Shown: positions 16,484-26,789, numbered from the stretch's first letter. The stretch is 64,000 bases of DNA from Pseudoalteromonas carrageenovora IAM 12662 (GCF_900239935.1 NZ_LT965928.1:2805020-2869019); one strand, 5' to 3'. The notes: generated by a model from the letters alone, not told the origin. Numbers and translations: made by a program.

Positions 16484-17635
16484 ATGCCTTTGCCTTCGTT
16501 TATTTCTATGTACCAACAACTCATTGCCGCTCCTTCTATCAGCGCAATAGAAGATACGCTTTGTATGAGTAATAAAAACGTAATTGAACTACTTGCACAG
16601 TGGTGTGAAAGCTTAGGCTTTACTTGTGAAATTATAGAGTTAGAAGGTGGTAAAGGCCGCTATAACTTATTAGCTAAGCGCGGCCAAGGTGATGGTGGTT
16701 TAATGCTTGCAGGACACACCGATACTGTGCCTTTTGATGATAGCCGTTGGAATCACGATCCATTTAAACTAACGGAACACAATAATAAGTTGTATGGCTT
16801 AGGTAGCATTGATATGAAGGGCTTTTTTGCTTTTGTGCTGCAAGCAATTAGTGAACTTGATGAAAAGCAACAAACCCAGCCAATTTTAATACTCGCCACT
16901 GCTGATGAAGAAACGACAATGGCGGGTGCTCAGCAAATTTGTAAGCATCAAAATTTAAAACCTGCTCGCTGTATAATTGGCGAACCTACTGATATGACAC
17001 CAGTATTTACACACAAAGGGCATATGAGTACTGCAATAAGAGTTGTCGGTCGTTCTGGCCATAGCTCCGATCCCGAACGTGGTCTTAACGCCATCGAAGT
17101 AATGCATAAAGTGACTACAAAATTACTAAACTTAAAAGAGCTATTAAAGAATAAATATTCAGTAGAGCACTTCAAAATTCCCTACCCTACGTTAAATTTG
17201 GGCCATATACATGGTGGCGATAACGCAAATAGAATTTGCGGCTGCTGTGAAATGCACATAGATATGCGCCCATTACCCGGGCTAAGTATAAAAGACTTAC
17301 AAGCATTACTTATTGATGCAACTAAAGAGATTAATGAGCAATACCCTAATGCAGTTAGTGTAATTGATTTACACGATCCTATACCTGCATTTAGTGGTAG
17401 CACCGACAGCGCCTTAGTAAAAATGGCAGAGAAAATAGCGGGACAAAAAGCGGTTGCAGTAAACTATTGTACTGAAGCACCTTTTATACAACAGCTTGGC
17501 TGTGAAACAATAGTGATGGGACCTGGCTCTATTAACCAAGCTCATCAGCCTGATGAGTTTTTAGCTATGGAAAAAATAACACCATCGCAAAAAATGATTA
17601 CTGACATTATTAAGGCCAATTGCTTTAACGCTTAA
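16484..17635 (+). CDS. argE: Acetylornithine deacetylase
   Basis: An M20 metallopeptidase-family enzyme of 383 residues from the ATG at 16484; an in-frame TTG at 16472 is less likely because MPLPSFISMYQQLIAAPSIS aligns with the usual start and TTGGA lies 8 bases upstream. Metal-binding landmarks are LAGHTDTVPFD, GSIDMKGFFA, the catalytic ADEET and a late GPGSINQAHQPDEF. It removes the acetyl group from N-acetylornithine to give ornithine, the linear arginine pathway. It is alone on the plus strand and ends at a bidirectional terminator. Confidence 0.95.
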   Translation: MPLPSFISMYQQLIAAPSISAIEDTLCMSNKNVIELLAQWCESLGFTCEIIELEGGKGRYNLLAKRGQGDGGLMLAGHTDTVPFDDSRWNHDPFKLTEHNNKLYGLGSIDMKGFFAFVLQAISELDEKQQTQPILILATADEETTMAGAQQICKHQNLKPARCIIGEPTDMTPVFTHKGHMSTAIRVVGRSGHSSDPERGLNAIEVMHKVTTKLLNLKELLKNKYSVEHFKIPYPTLNLGHIHGGDNANRICGCCEMHIDMRPLPGLSIKDLQALLIDATKEINEQYPNAVSVIDLHDPIPAFSGSTDSALVKMAEKIAGQKAVAVNYCTEAPFIQQLGCETIVMGPGSINQAHQPDEFLAMEKITPSQKMITDIIKANCFNA

Positions 17636-17656
17636 AGTAATTACGCATTAAAAAGC

Positions 17657-17685
17657 AAAAAAGGCGCCAATTGGTGCCTTTTTTA
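17657..17685. terminator. Bidirectional terminator between argE and panP
   Basis: AAAAAAGGCGCC-AATT-GGTGCCTTTTTT has a GC-rich 6-bp core with one G-T-type mismatch, flanked by A and T runs, so it can end transcripts from both argE and panP. Confidence 0.85.
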
Positions 17686-17700
17686 GCAACTACTTTAACG

Positions 17701-19329
17701 CTACTTCATATATTTACTTAAGTACTTTTTAAATACCGGATCTGATTTTGCTAACTCTTTTTGCTCAGCTAAAATTTCTTTCAAAATTTTACCTGAGGTA
17801 AGTGGATTAGCAAGTACCACCCTGAATACAACTGTAGGCTGGTTATCATATTGAACGGGTGTTAAACGTGTTCGCGATACAAACGAACGACCCGATTCAC
17901 GCTGGCGTTTTTGCATACTGGCAGTAAAACGATTGAGGGATGCAAAAATATCAATACGTGTTTTTTCATCAGCTTCTGCAATAGCTTCCTTAATTTGTTT
18001 AGGAACGTAGCGGTAGGTTAATAAGCACAGTTCTGGCTCTGAAATAAGCTCAAAATCTTCATCAGCTTTTATTAAATCAGCAAAATAATGTGCTTTTTTA
18101 ATGCTGCGATCAATTAGCATTTCATAGCCTTTACGACCAATAACGCGTAAGCATGCATGTACTAACATAGCCATACCAGGCCGGCTGCCTTCAAGTGTAT
18201 GACTACCTAAATCTTTTGAACCTTTACGTAATATATACTCAGCGTGATGCTCAATTGCATCGGTTGCCGCAGGGTCCTTAAACAGCACTAAACCCGCGCC
18301 CATTGGTACATACATTTGTTTGTGTGCATCTATGGTAATAGAGTCTGCGCGCTCAATCCCTTTTAAAAGTGGGCGGTGTGTTTGCGATAAAAGAGTCGCC
18401 CCCCCCCACGCTGCATCTACATGAAAATGACAATTTATTTCGTGTGCTAAGTCGGCCATATCATCAAGTGGATCTATATTACCGGTTTCGGTAGTACCAG
18501 CTACACCCACAATTGCCATGACTTTAATACCTTGAGCTTCAAGCTCTAGGGCTTTTTCACGCATGGCAGCAACGTCAACTTTATTATTTTTGCAGGTTTT
18601 AATACCAATTAAATTTTCACGGCCAATGCCCAGCAAGTCAACCGACTTACCTAGAGAGTAATGCCCGCGTTCAGAAATTAATACCGCCAATCCTTTGTAA
18701 CCATAATGCAGCATGCCAGCAATTAAACCCTGTGCCCCAATTCCTTTAAAACTACCTTGGGGTTTTAATAAACGGTTGCGTGCAATCCAAAGTGCAGTAA
18801 TGTTAGCTACAGTGCCACCAGAGCAAAAAGCGCCTAATGATGTTTTAGCGCTATGCATCCATTTAGAATAAAAGTCATCATCCTGCCCATAAGCCAAATG
18901 ATGCATCATTCCAAGTACTTGTCGCTCAAGTGGGGTAAACGCCTTTGAGGTTTCTATTTTTACTAAGTTTTGATTAAGACCCACCATTAGCTTTGAAAGC
19001 GGCAGTAAAAAATGCGGTAATGCCGACGTCATATGCCCAATAAAGCTAGGTGCAGCCGTATGCACAGAATGGGCAACTAATTGGTCCATAATATCTTGTG
19101 CATAGGCAGATACAAACGTTGGATCTTCTGGGATCACTGCCGATTGAAAGTCTTTTTCAATTTCGTGTAATGGTTTTTCAATTGCCGCAATATTTTCGTT
19201 TAGAAATCCAGCTAAATTACTCGAAATTTCAAGCTCTATTTTGCTTAAAGTTGAGTCTGGCGCTTCAGGTACAGTAAATATACGCTTAAGGCTTTCTTTA
19301 GAGGCGACGGCACAACGCTTTTGATCCAT
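17701..19329 (-). CDS. panP: PanP-type pyridoxal-dependent aspartate 1-decarboxylase
   Basis: A 542-residue group II PLP decarboxylase. The cofactor lysine is in ITIDAHKQMYVPMGAG, and HVDAAWGGATL and GAFCSGGTVANITALW are the conserved cofactor-site segments. The N-terminal APSFIGHMTSALPHFLLPL and overall length match the PanP family of Vibrio, Shewanella and relatives, which makes beta-alanine for pantothenate when PanD is absent. A glutamate-decarboxylase-like role is the alternative. A run of nine G on the coding strand (complement at 18399-18407) sits inside the AAWGGA codons and could be slippage-prone. It is a single-gene unit. Confidence 0.9.
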   Translation of the reverse strand: MDQKRCAVASKESLKRIFTVPEAPDSTLSKIELEISSNLAGFLNENIAAIEKPLHEIEKDFQSAVIPEDPTFVSAYAQDIMDQLVAHSVHTAAPSFIGHMTSALPHFLLPLSKLMVGLNQNLVKIETSKAFTPLERQVLGMMHHLAYGQDDDFYSKWMHSAKTSLGAFCSGGTVANITALWIARNRLLKPQGSFKGIGAQGLIAGMLHYGYKGLAVLISERGHYSLGKSVDLLGIGRENLIGIKTCKNNKVDVAAMREKALELEAQGIKVMAIVGVAGTTETGNIDPLDDMADLAHEINCHFHVDAAWGGATLLSQTHRPLLKGIERADSITIDAHKQMYVPMGAGLVLFKDPAATDAIEHHAEYILRKGSKDLGSHTLEGSRPGMAMLVHACLRVIGRKGYEMLIDRSIKKAHYFADLIKADEDFELISEPELCLLTYRYVPKQIKEAIAEADEKTRIDIFASLNRFTASMQKRQRESGRSFVSRTRLTPVQYDNQPTVVFRVVLANPLTSGKILKEILAEQKELAKSDPVFKKYLSKYMK

Positions 19330-19595
19330 CTTTATACCTAGTGTGTGTGTAGCTAAAACACGTATTTACCTATTAAAAATGTCAAATTAAGACATTATTT
19401 TAAGCAACCGTGTTTCTTTAAAAATTGCGCTAACTTTACTGCAATATAACTAAAATGTCTCGTTTAAACCCATAAAAGCAATCAAAGCGATGACAAAAAA
19501 ATGATAATTTAATTAATATTCAACTAAACCCAATTATTTATTGGGCATTTGTTTATTTTGCGTATAATAAATTTGATATCAAAAAAGGGACACAC

Positions 19596-21479
19596 ATGCT
19601 TAAAGGAAGAGTAAAAGTTAGTTGGATTATGGCTGGTTTTAGCTTGTTTTTAATAAGTTTACTTACCTATGTTTACTACACTTACCAGACTACACGTGCT
19701 GAGATAATGCAGTCGGTTGATAACCGCTTGTTAAATGCAGCCACCAGCGTTAAACATATTTTAGGTGAAAAATACTTAATTGCAGTAAACCAAGGCAACA
19801 ATGTAAGCTTTGCTGACTATCAAAATAAAAGCAAACAGCTTTCTGAGTTTGCTCAAGCCCTTGATATTGCATATGTATATTCGATGATACTAAAAGATGG
19901 CAAAGTACATTTTAGTTCATCAAGCTACACGCAAGACGATCAAGATAATGGGAAAGTGACTCAATTTTTAGACCTCTACCCTGAAGCCACCGACGCTAAC
20001 ATAAGCGCATTTTATTCTACTGAGCCTGTGTTTGAAATTTCGAGTGATCAGTGGGGTCATTTTAAAACTATTTTTATTCCCTTTGTTGACCCAATTAACG
20101 GCAAAACCTACTTAACCGGTGCCGATATAACTATTTATAATTTAAACCAGCAACTTAAAGAGAGTGTATCGAAGGCTGCTGCTATGGCGAGCTTTTTCTT
20201 TTTTATCGCCATATTAGTTTCTGCTATCTATATATATTTATTAAAACGCTCGTTAGCGACCGACTCAAGTACAGGTTTTTCAAACCATATAGCGCTTGAA
20301 TACTACATAAAAAAAAGCAATGCCCATCATATGCAATTAGCCGTAATTTGGGTTAATGAAATAGAAGACATAAACAGTTTTTACGGCACCGAAGTAGGCG
20401 ATAAAGTAATGAAAAATTTGCTTACTCACTTTAAACTTCGCAGTTCTACAAATTGCTATATATACCGTTTAGCTACCAATAAAATTGTGTTACTTGCACC
20501 TAAAGAAATGAGTAATGATGAATTTACCGAGCTTGTTAAAACTTATAACTTTAATACGCCCGTTTTAACCGACCCTTTTATTTATATAACTCTGTGTGCC
20601 GGAATTGCTAGCGGTAATAAATCATTACTACTTGAAAATGCTCATATTGCAGCGCTGCAAGCTAAAGAAGGCCGCCACAGTATAGTGAACTATTCAAAAG
20701 CCCTGCACGATGTAAAAACGCAATATCAATACAATGTAGAAATGGCTAAAGAGGTTCGCGAAGCATTTGATAACAATCGAATAGTCCCTTACTTTCAGCC
20801 AATAGTTGATACAACTACAGATAAAATTGTGCAATACGAATGTTTAGCGCGCATGGTCACGGCCCAAGGTGAAATATTAAAACCCGACGCATTTTTAAAT
20901 GTAGTAACTCGCTCAAGAATGGATGGCTTACTAACTCGTACTATATTTTCGCAATGTGTAAGCCGCTTTAGAAAAACCAGTATTTGCTGGAGCCTAAATA
21001 TAACCGCACAAGATATGCTTGACCCTAATTTAAGTGAATTCATTGCCTATGAACTTAAACGTTACCCGCACCCAGGTAATATCACGTTAGAGCTTTTAGA
21101 AACCCAAGCTATTGCTAACTTCTCAGAAGTAAAAGCCTTTATTGGTATGGTAAAAGCAAAAGGTGTAAAAGTAATTATTGATGACTTTGGTAGCGGTTAT
21201 TCAAACATATCAAATGTACTAAAACTTGAAGTAGATGGAATAAAGTTAGATGGCGCACTAATAAAACAAATAGTAAACGATAAAGATATTTACTTGTTTA
21301 TCGAACATATAGCGAGTTTTGCAAACCAATTAGGGCTAAAACTAATAGCTGAATCAGTTGAAAATACCACCATAGTAACGGCGCTAAAAAAAGCAAATGT
21401 GGCACTGATGCAAGGCAATTACTTTGCTCATCCAGCGCCACACGTTAATACTGTAACTGAAGAAGAAACAATACTTTAA
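19596..21479 (+). CDS. Membrane EAL-domain c-di-GMP phosphodiesterase with degenerate GGDEF
   Basis: The 627-residue protein has a membrane span at about 9-30, a periplasmic sensor region (about 31-195), a second span at about 197-215, a GGDEF-like domain (about 220-370) and an EAL domain (about 385-620). The GGDEF signature is replaced by RLATNKIVLL (291-300), so diguanylate cyclase activity is not expected. The EAL domain keeps the catalytic set: ECL (415), the Asn in SLNIT, ELLE, VIIDDFGSGYSN, IKLD, LIAESVEN and the final Gln of MQGNYFA. It should hydrolyse c-di-GMP in response to an external signal. Its stop codon overlaps that of the convergent methyltransferase gene. Confidence 0.9.
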   Translation: MLKGRVKVSWIMAGFSLFLISLLTYVYYTYQTTRAEIMQSVDNRLLNAATSVKHILGEKYLIAVNQGNNVSFADYQNKSKQLSEFAQALDIAYVYSMILKDGKVHFSSSSYTQDDQDNGKVTQFLDLYPEATDANISAFYSTEPVFEISSDQWGHFKTIFIPFVDPINGKTYLTGADITIYNLNQQLKESVSKAAAMASFFFFIAILVSAIYIYLLKRSLATDSSTGFSNHIALEYYIKKSNAHHMQLAVIWVNEIEDINSFYGTEVGDKVMKNLLTHFKLRSSTNCYIYRLATNKIVLLAPKEMSNDEFTELVKTYNFNTPVLTDPFIYITLCAGIASGNKSLLLENAHIAALQAKEGRHSIVNYSKALHDVKTQYQYNVEMAKEVREAFDNNRIVPYFQPIVDTTTDKIVQYECLARMVTAQGEILKPDAFLNVVTRSRMDGLLTRTIFSQCVSRFRKTSICWSLNITAQDMLDPNLSEFIAYELKRYPHPGNITLELLETQAIANFSEVKAFIGMVKAKGVKVIIDDFGSGYSNISNVLKLEVDGIKLDGALIKQIVNDKDIYLFIEHIASFANQLGLKLIAESVENTTIVTALKKANVALMQGNYFAHPAPHVNTVTEEETIL

Positions 21480-22141
21480 AGATTAATAACTAAACGGTGG
21501 CTTTGTTGGCCACTAGCCCAGTATTTACGCTCAAAGGGTGTAATTGCATCATCTGACTCATACAATGTTACATCGCAAGGGTTGCCAGTTAGCGCAAGCG
21601 CCCTTGCAAACTCTTTTACGTAAATATCCCAGTTACTGCGTACTTCTAATTGCCCGCCTAGCTTAACAATAAACGGAAAAATAGCCGCACCGTGCCACCT
21701 GCGCTGAATATGCTTAGATTTAGGCCACGGGTTAGGGTAAAGCAAATAATGATGTGTAGGCTGCCAGTTAGCTGCAACCGCTAAACGCCAAAAGTCGTTT
21801 AAATCGGCTTGCACTAAAATATACTGCCCGCTATCTGTTTGCTTGTATTCTACGTCGTGTTTATCAAGTCGATGAGACGATTTATCAATACCTATAACCA
21901 GTGCATCGGGGTGGCGCTTAGCTAAGTTAGCGCTACTCTCACCTACTCCACAACACGAGTCTAAAATAAGCGGGCCATTAAAGGCCTGTACTTTAGCGTT
22001 TACTTCATCAAACGCTTTTTGAGTATGCTCAGCAATTGGCTTTTTAAACTCAGCGTTTAAATGTTTATTAACTATTTCATCAAGCTTTTCGTGAATACCT
22101 GCTTGGTTAGATACAATACTGCGTGAATTTGCATCGCTCAT
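21476..22141 (-). CDS. TrmB-like SAM-dependent methyltransferase
   Basis: A 221-residue protein with a class I SAM fold: LILDSCCGVGESSANLA near residue 60 and the TrmB hallmark YPNPWPKSKHIQRRWHG. TrmB makes 7-methylguanosine at position 46 of tRNA. The SAM motif DSCCGVGES differs from the EIGFGMG type of canonical TrmB, and the N-terminus (SDANSRSIVSNQAGIHEKLDE) is unlike E. coli TrmB, so this may be a paralog with a different target. It directly abuts the ABC permease gene (1-base overlap) and is the last gene of the mpl-ubiX-ABC run. Its stop overlaps the stop of the EAL gene. Confidence 0.8.
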   Translation of the reverse strand: MSDANSRSIVSNQAGIHEKLDEIVNKHLNAEFKKPIAEHTQKAFDEVNAKVQAFNGPLILDSCCGVGESSANLAKRHPDALVIGIDKSSHRLDKHDVEYKQTDSGQYILVQADLNDFWRLAVAANWQPTHHYLLYPNPWPKSKHIQRRWHGAAIFPFIVKLGGQLEVRSNWDIYVKEFARALALTGNPCDVTLYESDDAITPFERKYWASGQQSHRLVINL

Positions 22142-22908
22142 TAGTGTCTTAGCCCCACACCTTTTTTAATTAGCGTAAGTGCTAAAGTAAATAATACTGT
22201 AATAAATACTAAAATAACCCCAAGTGCTACGCTTAAATCAACATCCGACACACCTAAAAAGCCGTAACGGAATGCATTAACCATGTAAATAATTGGATTA
22301 ATTTGCGACACATTTTGCCAAAATTCAGGTAATAGTGTAATCGAATAAAATACACCACCTAAGTATGTTAAGGGCGTTAAAATAAAGGTAGGAATGATAC
22401 TAATATCATCAAAGCTATTTGCGTAAATCGCGTTAATTAACCCACCTAATGCAAATACAGCTGACGTTAAAATAACTGTCGCCATAATTACAAATATATT
22501 ATGTATTTGAATATCAACAAATAACAACGATACACAGGTCACTATAAAGCCAACCATCATGCCTCGAGTCATACCGCCGCCCATATAGCCAAGTACAATA
22601 ATGTAATTAGGTACAGGTGCAACAAGTAGCTCTTCAATGCTTTTTTGAAATTTAGTTGAGTAAAAACTAGAGGCCACATTAGAGTAGGAGTTAGTTATGA
22701 CCGACATCATTATAAGTCCAGGTACGATAAACTCCATGTAGCTAAAGCCGCCCATATCACCAATACGTGAGCCAATTAAATTACCAAAAATAACAAAGTA
22801 TAAACTCATTGTAATCGCTGGCGGTACTAGGGTTTGCACCCAAATACGTAAAAAACGAATACACTCTTTAATCCATAAACTTTTTAGCGCTACGCCATAC
22901 TTAAACAT
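22141..22908 (-). CDS. ABC-2 type transporter permease (YadH-like)
   Basis: A 255-residue membrane protein with about six hydrophobic spans and the ABC-2 family pattern: an N-terminal helix followed by FVIFGNLIGSRIG, then GGFSYMEFIVPGLIMMSVITNSY, and a late TFILTPLTYLGGVFYSITLLP. This matches YadH-like permeases. It starts immediately after the ATPase gene, with which it should form an exporter. The substrate is unknown; related systems are broadly called drug or polysaccharide-type exporters without proof. Confidence 0.88.
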   Translation of the reverse strand: MFKYGVALKSLWIKECIRFLRIWVQTLVPPAITMSLYFVIFGNLIGSRIGDMGGFSYMEFIVPGLIMMSVITNSYSNVASSFYSTKFQKSIEELLVAPVPNYIIVLGYMGGGMTRGMMVGFIVTCVSLLFVDIQIHNIFVIMATVILTSAVFALGGLINAIYANSFDDISIIPTFILTPLTYLGGVFYSITLLPEFWQNVSQINPIIYMVNAFRYGFLGVSDVDLSVALGVILVFITVLFTLALTLIKKGVGLRH

Positions 22909-23838
22909 TTATTCGCCCCGCCCTTGCTCTAGTAGTCCTACAAATAACTCTTCTAACCTGTTTGCTTTGTTACGCATGCTTAATACCGTATTACCTTGCT
23001 CAGTAAGCGCACTAAACACAGCATTTAAGCCTTGTGACTTAGCAACTTCGACTTCAATTGTATGATCGTCCGTCATTGTAAATTTATAGCCTTCAAGCGT
23101 TACAGGGTTGGCTGGCATTTTCAAATCTAAAATAAAGGTTTCTTTATCAAGCTTTGCTAGCAACGCTTTAATCGTCGTGTTTTCAACAATACGACCGGTA
23201 TCAATAATGGCAATGTTTTTACACAACAGCTCTGCTTCTTCTAAGTAATGGGTAGTTAGGATAATTGTTACGCCTTGCTCATTAATTTGACGTAAAAAAT
23301 CCCACATTGAACGACGAAGCTCTATATCAACCCCTGCTGTTGGTTCATCAAGTATAAGCAGCTTCGGTTCGTGCATAAGAGCGCGAGCAATCATTAATCG
23401 GCGCTTCATACCGCCAGAAAGCGTGCGTGCCTGCTTGTCTTTTTTCTCTAATAAACCTAGTTGCTTTAAATACTTATCAGCGCGTTTGTGCGCCTCGCTG
23501 CGAGTAACACCATAATAACCTGCTTGGTTAACCAGTATTTGCCCTAACGTTTCAAACTGGCTAAAGTTAAACTCTTGCGGAACAAGCCCTAAATGCGCTT
23601 TAGCTGCCTCTAAGTCTGTATCAATATTGTGCCCAAATACTTCAACCTTGCCTTTTGTTTTATTAACCAAAGACGATATAACACCTATGGTGGTCGATTT
23701 ACCCGCGCCATTAGGGCCTAATAAAGCAAAAAAATCGCCCTCATTAACTTGTAAATCAACACCTTTAATAGCCTCTACGCCATTTTTATAAACCTTGGTA
23801 AGGCCTTCTATATTTAAAGCAATATTTTGCTTACTCAT
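22909..23838 (-). CDS. ABC transporter ATP-binding protein (YadG-like)
   Basis: A 309-residue ATPase with Walker A GPNGAGKST near residue 41, signature LSGGMKRRLMIARAL, Walker B LLILDEPTAGVD and the H-loop LTTHYLEEAELL. The C-terminal 80 residues are the extension typical of ABC-2 exporters. It pairs with the permease gene that follows without a gap. Its start overlaps the ubiX stop by one base, so it is in the mpl-ubiX transcript. Confidence 0.93.
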   Translation of the reverse strand: MSKQNIALNIEGLTKVYKNGVEAIKGVDLQVNEGDFFALLGPNGAGKSTTIGVISSLVNKTKGKVEVFGHNIDTDLEAAKAHLGLVPQEFNFSQFETLGQILVNQAGYYGVTRSEAHKRADKYLKQLGLLEKKDKQARTLSGGMKRRLMIARALMHEPKLLILDEPTAGVDIELRRSMWDFLRQINEQGVTIILTTHYLEEAELLCKNIAIIDTGRIVENTTIKALLAKLDKETFILDLKMPANPVTLEGYKFTMTDDHTIEVEVAKSQGLNAVFSALTEQGNTVLSMRNKANRLEELFVGLLEQGRGE

Positions 23839-24458
23839 TATTTACCCTCACCATAACCCCAACGTTTTGTTAGGTTATGTTCAATGTTTAAACGATCTAA
23901 GATTCGCGCCACCATAAAATCAACTAAGTCTTCTATGCTTTGCGGTTTATGATAAAAGCCAGGCGCTGCGGGCATAATAGTCACCCCTAAACGAGATAAC
24001 TTAAGCATATTTTCCAGATGGATTTCGTTGAATGGCGTTTCACGTGGTACTAAAATTAATTGTCCACGCTCTTTAATAACAACATCGGCGGCGCGCTCTA
24101 GTAGATTATCTGACGCACCTACTGCAATTGCCGAAACAGAGCCTGCACTACAAGGACATACTACCATTTTTTTAGGTGCCGCAGAGCCTGAGGCTACCGG
24201 ACTAAACCAATTGTCTTTACCGAATACTTTTAACTGTTCATCCTTAGCGTTAAATAACGTACTTAGCTGTTCAGTTGCTTTGTCTTCGTTGCCAGATAAC
24301 TTTATATTTGATTCTGTATCAAGTACTACACGGGCTGCGCTTGATATAAGTACGTACACTTGAAATTGCTGTTCAAGTAATACTTCAAGTAGTCTTAAGC
24401 CATATGGTGCACCTGAAGCGCCACTAAATGCCAGTGTGATTCTGTCTTTAAATTGCAC
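23838..24458 (-). CDS. ubiX: Flavin prenyltransferase
   Basis: A 206-residue UbiX/Pad1 protein: [19 protein letters not shown] at the N-terminus, [24 protein letters not shown]-type [19 protein letters not shown], and the end segment [12 protein letters not shown] with [10 protein letters not shown]. UbiX makes prenylated FMN for the decarboxylase UbiD in ubiquinone synthesis. It lies one base after mpl and overlaps the ABC ATPase, an arrangement I recall from related Alteromonadales. ubiA and ubiC of the same pathway are about 9 kb away. Confidence 0.94.
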   Translation of the reverse strand: MQFKDRITLAFSGASGAPYGLRLLEVLLEQQFQVYVLISSAARVVLDTESNIKLSGNEDKATEQLSTLFNAKDEQLKVFGKDNWFSPVASGSAAPKKMVVCPCSAGSVSAIAVGASDNLLERAADVVIKERGQLILVPRETPFNEIHLENMLKLSRLGVTIMPAAPGFYHKPQSIEDLVDFMVARILDRLNIEHNLTKRWGYGEGK

Positions 24459-24459
24459 A

Positions 24460-25815
24460 TTATTCTCCGCTGTATTTATTACTCAAACCATCAACAAGCT
24501 GTTGATGAAGACCATTAAAGCCGCCATTACTCATAATTAGAATGTGCTGATCAGGTTTTATATTTGCAAGTACACTGTCAATAATAGTTTGCGTGCTGTT
24601 AAAGCATTGCATACCCGCTTTATCTGCTTGCTCTTTCAGTGACCAACTTAAGTTATCTGGTTCAAATAAAAGTACATCGTCAGCATCGCGTAACGAATCA
24701 AGCAATGTATACTGATGTACTCCCATTTTCATGGTGTTTGAACGAGGCTCTAAAATAGCGATAATTTTTTCATCGCCTACTTTTGCTCGAAGCCCAGCAA
24801 GTGTGGTTTTAATGGCTGTTGGGTGGTGCGCAAAATCGTCGTACACTTTAATGTTATTTATATTTGCTTTAAGCTCCATTCGCCTTTTAGGGCTAATAAA
24901 CTCCCCAAGTGCAGCAATACTATGATCTATAGCAATACCTACATGGCGCGCCGCAGCTATAGCCATAATAGCATTTTTAACATTATGCTCGCCAATTGCC
25001 TGCCAGTTAACAGTGCCTTGGTGTTCATTATTTAACAGTACATTAAATTCACTGCCGTCGGCTTTTATTAACTCGTACGTCCAATCGCCATCAAGCGTTT
25101 CGCTTTCACTCCATAAGCCTTGGTTAGTAACATCGCTAAGTGCTACATCTTGCTTTGGCCAAATAACTTTGCCGCTTTGAGGTAATGTACGCATTAAATG
25201 ATGAAATTGTTTTTTAATTGCATTTAAATCTTCAAAAATATCTGCGTGATCAAATTCAAGATTATTTAAAATTAGCGTACGCGGTAAATAGTGAACAAAC
25301 TTACTACGCTTATCAAAAAAGGCGGTATCGTACTCATCGGCTTCAATTACAAAAAATGGGGTCTCGCCCACTTTGGCCGACACACCAAAATTTTGTACTA
25401 TGCCACCAATTAAAAAACCTGGTTTTAAGCCTGCATATTCAAGTATCCACGCCAGCATGCTCGCTGTAGTGGTTTTGCCATGCGTGCCAGCTACAGCAAG
25501 CACCCATGAGTTTTGTAATAAATTATGCTTAAGCCACTCAGGACCTGACGTATAAGGTAGACCTTTATCTAACACATACTCTACACACGGGTTACCACGG
25601 CTCATTGCATTACCAATTACCACCATATCTGGCTTAGGCTCTAACTGGTTTACGTTGAAACCTTGAGTCAGCTCAATACCTAACTCTTCAAGTTGCGTGC
25701 TCATTGGCGGATAAACATTTTGATCCGACCCAGTTACCTTATGGCCAAGTGACTTAGCTATAGCTGCTATACCGCCCATAAAGGTGCCGCAAATGCCTAA
25801 AATATGTATATGCAT
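24460..25815 (-). CDS. mpl: Murein peptide ligase Mpl
   Basis: The 451-residue protein is a Mur ligase with [15 protein letters not shown] at the start, ATP loop [17 protein letters not shown] near residue 110, and [15 protein letters not shown], all as in Mpl. It joins the recycled tripeptide L-Ala-gamma-D-Glu-mesoDAP to UDP-MurNAc, feeding recovered murein peptide back into wall synthesis. It is the first gene of the run mpl-ubiX-ABC ATPase-permease-methyltransferase. The 130 bases upstream up to the uppP terminator should hold its promoter. Confidence 0.95.
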   Translation of the reverse strand: MHIHILGICGTFMGGIAAIAKSLGHKVTGSDQNVYPPMSTQLEELGIELTQGFNVNQLEPKPDMVVIGNAMSRGNPCVEYVLDKGLPYTSGPEWLKHNLLQNSWVLAVAGTHGKTTTASMLAWILEYAGLKPGFLIGGIVQNFGVSAKVGETPFFVIEADEYDTAFFDKRSKFVHYLPRTLILNNLEFDHADIFEDLNAIKKQFHHLMRTLPQSGKVIWPKQDVALSDVTNQGLWSESETLDGDWTYELIKADGSEFNVLLNNEHQGTVNWQAIGEHNVKNAIMAIAAARHVGIAIDHSIAALGEFISPKRRMELKANINNIKVYDDFAHHPTAIKTTLAGLRAKVGDEKIIAILEPRSNTMKMGVHQYTLLDSLRDADDVLLFEPDNLSWSLKEQADKAGMQCFNSTQTIIDSVLANIKPDQHILIMSNGGFNGLHQQLVDGLSNKYSGE

Positions 25816-25944
25816 AACTTTTATTTAATCCTTCACTGCTTTGCACGTCTGCAAATTTAATGGCGCTATAATGCCAAATTTCGCGCTTAGTTACTATGCA
25901 CGTATACACAATTCACTAATGCCTAAATACGGCTAATTAGAAAT

Positions 25945-25974
25945 AAAAAAGCCCTCTTAACAAAGAGGGCTTTT
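25945..25974 (-). terminator. Terminator of the folB-folK-uppP operon
   Basis: GCCCTCTT (25951-25958) pairs with AAGAGGGC (25963-25970); on the minus strand it is followed by a run of six T. It lies 15 bases after the uppP stop. Confidence 0.88.
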
Positions 25975-25988
25975 ACTTTTAAGCTAAA

Positions 25989-26789
25989 CTACAATGTTAA
26001 AAAAACAATTAATCCAACGCCTAGTAGCAATCTGTAAATCACAAATGGCAACATCCCCATTTGCTCAATTACTTTTAAAAACATAAATATACATGCATAA
26101 GCTGATAAAAACGAAAGCGCTACACCTAATAATAATGTGCTCCAATCAACAACGTGGTCACCTAACGCAAGCTCCACAGTGTAATAAAGGCCCATCATAG
26201 AAATAATTGGTATTGCTAATAAAAATGAGAAACGCGCAGCACTTTGTTTATTCATACCCAGCATTAAACCAGCTGTCATGGTGATACCTGAGCGAGAAGT
26301 TCCTGGGATCATGGCAACAGCTTGTGCAAAGCCGATAATAAGTGCCGTTTTCCAGTTAAGCTGATAAATCGTTTTAATTTGCTTGCCCTTGGCATCTGCG
26401 TACCAAAGCAATAAACCAAATACGATTGTGGTAGTTGCTATTACCCAAGCGCTTCTTAAATAAAGCTCTATAAAGTCTTTTAAAAGCAGCCCTAAAATAG
26501 CAGCTGGAATAGTACCAAGAATAATCCACCAGCCTAATTTACTATCGTCTGTAGTACCTTGATCACCAAACGATTTAAACCAAGCCGTGAGTATATCGGC
26601 AACCTCTTTTCTAAAATAAATTACTACGGCTATTAATGTCCCTACATGTACTGCTACATCAAAGGCTAAGCCTTGATCTTCCCAGCCTAATATTTGCGAA
26701 GGTAAAATTAAATGTGCTGAGCTTGAGATAGGTAAAAACTCAGTAAATCCTTGTATCAGGGCTAAAACAATTATTTCTATAATGCTCAT
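25989..26789 (-). CDS. uppP: Undecaprenyl-diphosphate phosphatase (UppP/BacA)
   Basis: A 266-residue multipass membrane protein with the two BacA signature regions, [17 protein letters not shown] near residue 14 and [16 protein letters not shown] near residue 160. It dephosphorylates undecaprenyl diphosphate so that the lipid carrier can be reused for peptidoglycan and other envelope polymers; overproduction gives bacitracin resistance. Its ATG overlaps the folK stop by 4 bases. Confidence 0.96.
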   Translation of the reverse strand: MSIIEIIVLALIQGFTEFLPISSSAHLILPSQILGWEDQGLAFDVAVHVGTLIAVVIYFRKEVADILTAWFKSFGDQGTTDDSKLGWWIILGTIPAAILGLLLKDFIELYLRSAWVIATTTIVFGLLLWYADAKGKQIKTIYQLNWKTALIIGFAQAVAMIPGTSRSGITMTAGLMLGMNKQSAARFSFLLAIPIISMMGLYYTVELALGDHVVDWSTLLLGVALSFLSAYACIFMFLKVIEQMGMLPFVIYRLLLGVGLIVFLTL

